From NCBI GenBank assembly GCA_002753155.1, contig PDZW01000005.1, positions 1-64,000 on the forward strand: a stretch of DNA of 64,000 nt. The letters are read 5' to 3'. The position numbers and the translations under genes were made by a program. Below, piece after piece: positions 59,573 through 64,000 of this stretch. The notes under the pieces were generated by a model that was not told the origin of the DNA, did no database searches, and was given only the letters and a program-made list of their open reading frames with translations. The stretch comes from Alphaproteobacteria bacterium WMHbin7. GTDB lineage: Bacteria; Pseudomonadota; Alphaproteobacteria; Rhodospirillales; WMHbin7. The number at the start of each line of letters is the position of its first letter. Positions within the stretch are counted from its first letter, which is position 1.

Positions 59573-62263
59573 ATGCTGACGCCCTGGCAGGTCATCCCCG
59601 CAGCCCTGGCCTATCTTTTCCTGCTTTTTGCGCTGGCCTGGTGGGGCGACCGCAGGGCCGATCAACAGCGCAGCCTGATTTCCTGGCCCATCGTCTATGC
59701 CCTGTCGATCGCGGTTTATTGCACCTCATGGACCTTTTACGGAAGCGTCGGGCGGGCCGCCGCCTCGGGTGTCGGCTTCCTGCCGATCTATCTTGGCCCC
59801 ACCCTGATGGCCTGCCTGTGGTGGCTATGGCTGCGCAAGATGGCGCGTATTTCCAAGGCGCACCGCATCACCTCGATTGCCGACTTTCTGTCAGCGCGTT
59901 ATGGCAAAAGCACACTTCTGGGCGGCCTGGTTACCGTCATCGCGGTCATCGGCATCATGCCCTACATCTCGCTGCAACTGAAAGCGGTCTCGGCCACCTT
60001 CCAGGCCCTGGTCGCTGTGACGCCTGAACATAACGCCGCCCCTGCCATGTTCGAAGACACGGCGTTCTACGTCGCCCTGTTGCTGACCGCCTTCGCCATT
60101 CTGTTCGGCACCCGCCATATCGACGCATCGGAGCGCCACGAGGGCATGGTTGCCGCCATCGCCTTCGAAAGCCTGATCAAGCTGATCGCCTTCATGGCCG
60201 TCGGCCTGTTCGTCGTCTTCGGCCTGTTCTCCAGCCCCGCCGAACTGTTCGAACTGGCCGCCAGCGACGCATCGCTGGCCAAGCTGTTCACCCTGCCCGA
60301 TGCCAAGTCGGCTGGCGATTTCGTGGCGCTGACCTTTCTTTCCGGCCTTGTTATCATTTGCCTGCCCCGCCAGTTCCAGGTGGCGGTGGTCGAAAATGTT
60401 TCAGAAGACCATATTCGCCACGCCGCCTGGATGTTTCCGCTTTACCTGTTCCTGATCAATCTCTTCGTGCTGCCCATTGCACTGGCCGGGCGCATGGCCT
60501 TCGGCACCGACGTCAATCCCGACCTCTATGTTCTGTCCCTGCCCCTGGGGGCTGGGCAGACCGCCCTGGCGCTTTTCGCCTTCATCGGCGGATTGTCGGC
60601 GGCCACCGGCATGATCATCGTTGAAACGGTGGCCTTGGCCACCATGGTCTGCAACGATCTGGTCATGCCCGCCCTCTTGCGCCTCGCCCCCTCGCATCTG
60701 AAGGCCAGAGCCGATCTTTCCGTGTTGCTGCTGCGCATTCGCCGTTGGGCCATCGTCGGTGTGGTGGGGCTGGGCTATCTTTACGCCCATTTCATCGGCC
60801 AATCCTATGCCTTGGTGACCATAGGCCTGGTCAGCTTTGCCGCCGCCGCCCAATTCGCCCCGGCCCTGCTGGGCGGCATTCTGTGGAAGGGCGGAACAAG
60901 CTCGGGCGCCCTGGCCGGTCTTTCTGCGGGGGCCGTGATCTGGTTCTATACGCTGCTTTTGCCTTCCTTCGCCCGCTCGGGCTGGATCGCTGGCGCCTTC
61001 ATCGATTTAGGCCCCTTTGGCTTCGAACTTTTAAAGCCTTATGCGCTGTTCGGCCTTTCGGGCCTTGATCCCATCACGCATTCGCTGATCTGGAGCATGA
61101 TGGCCAATCTTGGCCTTTACATCGCCGTGTCGCTTTTATCCAGCCAGGGCGCCATCGAGCGCATTCAAGCCACCTTGTTCGTCGATGCCTTAAAGCCAGC
61201 CGGCGAAACCGGAGGTGCTCGTTTCTGGCGCGGCACCGCCCAGGTGGCCGACCTGTTGGCCCTGGCCGCTCGCTTCGTCGGCACCGAGAATGCCGAACGC
61301 GCCTTTGCCCAACATGCCAGTTCGCGCGGGCTTGAACTGGGCGAGGTCGAGGTGGCGGATGCCGATTTCGTGGCCTTTGCCGAGCGACTGCTTTCCGGCG
61401 CCATCGGCGGCGCCTCGGCCCGCGTCATGGTCGCCAGCGTAGCCAAGGGCGAGATCATGGGCCTGGCCGAGGTGATGGAGATTTTGGACGAAGCTTCGCA
61501 GGTGATCGCCTACAGCCAGAAGCTTGAGGCCACCTCGGCGGAGTTGAAAGCCGCCAACGAGCGGCTTAAGGAATTGGACAGCCTGAAGGATGATTTCGTT
61601 TCAACGGTCACCCACGAATTGCGCACCCCGCTCACCTCGATCCGCTCGTTTTCGGAAATTCTGCGCGACAATCCCGAGCTTGATCCGGCCCAGCGCCAGG
61701 AATTCCTGCGCATCGTGGTCGAGGAAAGCGAGCGCCTGACCCGCCTGATCAATCAGGTGCTGGATCTGGCCAAGATCGAGGCGGGTTCCCTGGGCTGGGA
61801 TATCCACCCCTTGATAGCCCAGGAAGCCCTTGAATCAGCCCTGGCCGCGACCAGACGCTTAGCCCAGGACCGAGGCGTGATCATCGAGGAGAACCTGCCC
61901 GCCAGCCCCCTGATGGTGATGGCGGATCGTGATCGGCTGATTCAGGTGCTGATCAATCTGCTTTCGAATGCCGTGAAGTTCGCGCCGGAAAACAGTGGGC
62001 GCATTCGGGCGCAAGTGGCGGCCAGCGACGGCGGCATTCGCTTTACCATCGCCGACAATGGGCCCGGCGTGCCCGCAGCCCATCACGAAACCATCTTCGA
62101 CAAATTCCGCCAGGTGGGCGACACCCTGACCGCCAAGCCCTCGGGCACCGGGCTTGGCTTGGCTATTTCTCGGGGCATCGTCGAGCATCTTGAGGGGCGC
62201 ATCTGGATCGACAGCCAACCAGGCCAGGGGGCTACCTTCCATGTGCAATTGCCGGGGGCTTAG
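59573..62263 (+). CDS. Sodium:solute symporter-type sensor histidine kinase with STAC domain (CrbS-like)
   Basis: An 896-aa hybrid: residues 1-~520 form about 13 membrane helices of the SLC5 symporter fold (YCTSWTFYGSVGRAAASGVGF and HRITSIADFLSARYGKS are family signatures). A STAC-like domain (~535-615) and a coiled coil follow. A complete kinase then has TVTHELRTPLTSIRSF (DHp) and the N, G1 and G2 boxes (NLLSNAVKFAP, DNGPGVP, GTGLGLAISRG). It resembles CrbS/MxtR-type sensors associated with acetate or other carboxylate use. Likely signals to the receiver at 56895. Confidence 0.93.
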   Translation: MLTPWQVIPAALAYLFLLFALAWWGDRRADQQRSLISWPIVYALSIAVYCTSWTFYGSVGRAAASGVGFLPIYLGPTLMACLWWLWLRKMARISKAHRITSIADFLSARYGKSTLLGGLVTVIAVIGIMPYISLQLKAVSATFQALVAVTPEHNAAPAMFEDTAFYVALLLTAFAILFGTRHIDASERHEGMVAAIAFESLIKLIAFMAVGLFVVFGLFSSPAELFELAASDASLAKLFTLPDAKSAGDFVALTFLSGLVIICLPRQFQVAVVENVSEDHIRHAAWMFPLYLFLINLFVLPIALAGRMAFGTDVNPDLYVLSLPLGAGQTALALFAFIGGLSAATGMIIVETVALATMVCNDLVMPALLRLAPSHLKARADLSVLLLRIRRWAIVGVVGLGYLYAHFIGQSYALVTIGLVSFAAAAQFAPALLGGILWKGGTSSGALAGLSAGAVIWFYTLLLPSFARSGWIAGAFIDLGPFGFELLKPYALFGLSGLDPITHSLIWSMMANLGLYIAVSLLSSQGAIERIQATLFVDALKPAGETGGARFWRGTAQVADLLALAARFVGTENAERAFAQHASSRGLELGEVEVADADFVAFAERLLSGAIGGASARVMVASVAKGEIMGLAEVMEILDEASQVIAYSQKLEATSAELKAANERLKELDSLKDDFVSTVTHELRTPLTSIRSFSEILRDNPELDPAQRQEFLRIVVEESERLTRLINQVLDLAKIEAGSLGWDIHPLIAQEALESALAATRRLAQDRGVIIEENLPASPLMVMADRDRLIQVLINLLSNAVKFAPENSGRIRAQVAASDGGIRFTIADNGPGVPAAHHETIFDKFRQVGDTLTAKPSGTGLGLAISRGIVEHLEGRIWIDSQPGQGATFHVQLPGA

Positions 62264-62291
62264 AGCGGTCCCGCCTTGACGAGGGCTGTGC

Positions 62292-62315
62292 ATATGTACA
62301 TAGTTACGTACATAT
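62292..62315. promoter_or_regulatory. YefM-type operator palindrome
   Basis: ATATGTAC-N8-GTACATAT contains TGTACA/GTACA cores like the YefM operator described in E. coli. It lies just before the antitoxin's AAGGAGG ribosome-binding site, consistent with autoregulation. Confidence 0.65.
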
Positions 62316-62328
62316 CAAGGAGGCCGCC

Positions 62329-62583
62329 ATGAACACCTGCACTTTTACCGATCTGCGCGAGCATCTTAGAGAGCATCTGGACGAGGTGCATCACTCGCGC
62401 AAGCCCTTGTTGGTGACTCGTCAGAACGCGCCAGCGGCCGTGCTTCTCGACAAGGAAGAGTTCGACGGCATCATGGAGACCCTGCACCTGCTGCAAAGCC
62501 CGGCCAACGCGGCACGCCTGATGCGGTCCATCGCAAAGGCCGAGGCGGGCAAGACCAAGGGGCGCAAGCCGATATCCGCATGA
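62329..62583 (+). CDS. YefM/Phd-family antitoxin
   Basis: An 84-aa antitoxin with the Phd/YefM DNA-binding N-terminus (TFTDLREHLREHLDEVHHSRKPLLVTRQNAPAAVLLDKEEFDGIMETLHLL) and a flexible C-terminal tail that would cover the toxin. It overlaps the toxin gene by four bases. Confidence 0.9.
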   Translation: MNTCTFTDLREHLREHLDEVHHSRKPLLVTRQNAPAAVLLDKEEFDGIMETLHLLQSPANAARLMRSIAKAEAGKTKGRKPISA

Positions 62584-62846
62584 AGCTGCTATGGACAGAG
62601 GAGGCTTGGGACGATTATCTCTTCTGGCAGGCCAGCGACAAAAAAACCTTGGGCCGAATCAATGACCTTCTGAAGGAAATCGCCCGCACACCCTTCACCG
62701 GCCTTGGAAAACCTGAGCCCTTGAAGGGCAGCCTGAAAGGCTGGTGGTCGAGGCGCATCACTGGCGAGCATCGGCTGGTCTATCGCATCGAAGGCACGGG
62801 CAGAGCCCAGCAGGCCGTGATCGTGCAGTGCCGGTATCACTATTGA
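62580..62846 (+). CDS. YoeB-family mRNA interferase toxin
   Basis: An 88-aa ribosome-dependent endoribonuclease toxin. Glu46 and Arg65 coincide with the catalytic residues of E. coli YoeB, and the C-terminal RYHY supplies the His/Tyr. WTEEAWDDYLFWQ at the N-terminus is the family signature. All catalytic residues are present, so it is likely functional. Confidence 0.92.
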   Translation: MKLLWTEEAWDDYLFWQASDKKTLGRINDLLKEIARTPFTGLGKPEPLKGSLKGWWSRRITGEHRLVYRIEGTGRAQQAVIVQCRYHY

Positions 62847-62857
62847 GGAAGGCGGAC

Positions 62858-63178
62858 CTACGCCGCCTCGATACGCCTTGTGATCCATTGGCTGATGCTG
62901 ACGCCTTCAGCGGCAGCTTGCAAAGCGGCCTTTCGATGCAGCTCGGGATCGGTGCGCAACAAAATTTTGCCGTTGAAGGGTTTGTCGGGCGCCTTGCCGC
63001 GCTCGGAACAAAAGGCCAGATAATCATCGATGCTGTTCTGGAAAGCGCGCTTCAAGTCGCGGGCGTTGGTGCCCTCGAAATGGATGACGTCCCTCAAGCC
63101 CGCCACCGTGCCCGAGAAAATGCCCGCCTCGGCATCGAATTCAATCGGCCCGGCCAGATAGCCTTTGTATTCCATCAT
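62858..63178 (-). CDS. HicB-family protein without a HicA partner
   Basis: A 106-aa protein: HicB-like N-terminal fold (YKGYLAGPIEFDAEAGIFSGTVAGLRDVIHFEG) and a C-terminal ribbon-helix-helix (KILLRTDPELHRKAALQAAAEGVSISQWITRRIEAA). No HicA-like toxin ORF is present on either side; neighbours are the YoeB gene (11 bp, convergent) and gyrB (36 bp upstream, same strand). It may be an orphan regulator or a remnant of a second toxin-antitoxin pair. Confidence 0.85.
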   Translation of the reverse strand: MMEYKGYLAGPIEFDAEAGIFSGTVAGLRDVIHFEGTNARDLKRAFQNSIDDYLAFCSERGKAPDKPFNGKILLRTDPELHRKAALQAAAEGVSISQWITRRIEAA

Positions 63179-63214
63179 GGTCTAACTCCTGCCGTATCCA
63201 GAAACGACAGCTTC

Positions 63215-64000
63215 TCACACATCCAAATTAGCCACTTTCAGCGCGTTGGTTTGGATGAATTCGCGACGGGGCTCGACCAGATCGCCCATCAGGGTTGAGA
63301 AGATGTCGTTGGCCTCGTCGGCCATGTTGACCTTCACCTGCAGCAGCGTGCGCGCCTCGGGGTCCAGCGTGGTTGCCCACAACTGCTCGGGATTCATTTC
63401 GCCCAGGCCCTTATAGCGCTGAATGCCCACACCCTTGCGTCCGGCATCCATGATCGCACCTGCCAGACCCACCGGCCCGGTGATCACCGTCTCGCGGTCC
63501 TTGGTCATCAGTTTTCCGGTATGGGCATAGGTCTCCTTGAGCGAGACCGCAATCTCATCAAGCCTGCGCGCCTCGCCCGAATGCAGCATAACGCCATCCA
63601 GATCATGCGATTCAGAAACGCCGCGCAGGGTGCGCGTGAAGATCAGTCCGCCATCGGGGCGCTTGTCGCCCTGCCAGCCGCGTTCGAATTCGGGCTCCAG
63701 CACATCCATGCGCCGGGCGACCTGGGCAGCGGCCTCGCGGGCCCGCGTCTCATCGCTCAGAATCTTGAGATTATAGGCCCCGGCGATGGCCGCCTGCTCG
63801 GCCAGCTTGATGGGCACCCTTCGCGCCAGAGGCTGCAGCAGGCTGCGCACCTGACGCGCCTGCTCGACCTGAGCGCGAAGATCGACACCCGCCACCTGAG
63901 CCCCTGAATGCAATGTCAGCACGGCGCCGTCAAGCCCGGCATCGATCAGATAGTTTTCAAGTGCCCGCTCGTCCTTTAGATACACCTCTGACTGTCCGCG
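63215..64000 (-). CDS. gyrB: DNA gyrase subunit B, C-terminal part (5' end outside window)
   Basis: The open frame enters at base 64000 ([22 protein letters not shown]...). It ends with the typical GyrB terminus: [48 protein letters not shown], ending ...[11 protein letters not shown]. The track's start at 63985 is only a GTG inside the gene. The ATPase domain lies beyond the window. Confidence 0.95.
   Translation of the reverse strand, partial: RGQSEVYLKDERALENYLIDAGLDGAVLTLHSGAQVAGVDLRAQVEQARQVRSLLQPLARRVPIKLAEQAAIAGAYNLKILSDETRAREAAAQVARRMDVLEPEFERGWQGDKRPDGGLIFTRTLRGVSESHDLDGVMLHSGEARRLDEIAVSLKETYAHTGKLMTKDRETVITGPVGLAGAIMDAGRKGVGIQRYKGLGEMNPEQLWATTLDPEARTLLQVKVNMADEANDIFSTLMGDLVEPRREFIQTNALKVANLDV

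Noticed and set aside
1-64000. tRNA, rRNA, CRISPR arrays, prophage
   Set aside because: Looked for cloverleaf-like segments, regularly spaced repeats and phage structural genes; none recognised.

Overview
The window looks like chromosome of a flagellated, sulfur-oxidising alphaproteobacterium, probably Rhodospirillales and close to Magnetospirillum. The reasons are the pairing of FliX with a FlaF-type regulator, a flagellin/FlgL/FlgK gene order and sigma-54/CtrA-like promoter motifs typical of alphaproteobacteria, and a complete oxidative (reverse) dsr operon in a GC-rich background. These assignments rest on protein motifs and gene order read by eye; no database search was possible.

Layout. 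(1) 1-900: the end of an IS3-family element inserted into a small AT-rich ORF, then a repeat-rich non-coding stretch with a candidate small RNA. (2) 900-2460: a lytic transglycosylase and a DedA-family membrane protein. (3) 2650-19900: a large motility region. On the minus strand lie flagellin, flgI-flgJ-flgN-flgK-flgL, a FlaF-like protein and flgF-flgG-flgA-flgH. On the plus strand lie fliX, dksA, and fliL-fliM-DUF6468-motE followed by cheY-cheZ. A very large exported repeat protein follows cheZ. (4) 23.4-25.8 kb: speD-speE (spermidine synthesis) and a family-2 glycosyltransferase. (5) 25.8-29.4 kb: an arsenic operon (arsR, permease, thioredoxin-like protein, a C_GCAxxG_C_C-ArsC fusion, acr3). 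(6) 29.3-34.8 kb: CoA-dependent catabolism (acyl/aryl-CoA ligase, TetR regulator, two enoyl-CoA hydratases, a two-domain 3-hydroxyacyl-CoA dehydrogenase). (7) 34.8-41.7 kb: a housekeeping block (hda-like DnaA inhibitor, AI-2E/PerM-type permease, CDP-alcohol phosphatidyltransferase, DUF2066 protein, purM-purN) and a Cache-domain histidine kinase. (8) 41.6-54.6 kb: dsrABEFHCMKLJOP, a TrpD2-like gene and dsrN, all on the minus strand. (9) 54.9-56.8 kb: a TauD/TfdA-type dioxygenase, an 86-aa unknown protein and a CbiX-type chelatase. (10) 56.9-62.3 kb: a receiver protein, a degenerate-kinase/exonuclease fusion, a small membrane protein and a solute-symporter histidine kinase. (11) 62.3-64.0 kb: a YefM-YoeB toxin-antitoxin pair, a lone HicB-like protein and the 3' part of gyrB.

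How the genes work together. The motility region carries rod, P/L-ring, hook-junction and filament genes, the switch and stator-associated genes and the CheY/CheZ signalling pair; divergent control regions with sigma-54 and CtrA-like sites fit a staged assembly hierarchy. The dsr operon would oxidise stored sulfur to sulfite: DsrEFH and DsrC relay sulfur, DsrAB with DsrL performs the redox step, DsrMKJOP links to the quinone/cytochrome pool, and DsrN plus the neighbouring CbiX-type chelatase would supply the (amidated) siroheme. The most unusual items are the FlaF-DUF2934-lysine/alanine-tail fusion, the ArsC fusion, the TauD/unknown/chelatase set divergent from dsrA, the TrpD2-like insertion in the dsr operon, the tandem duplication inside FlgL and a candidate ~100-nt small RNA with a well-formed terminator.
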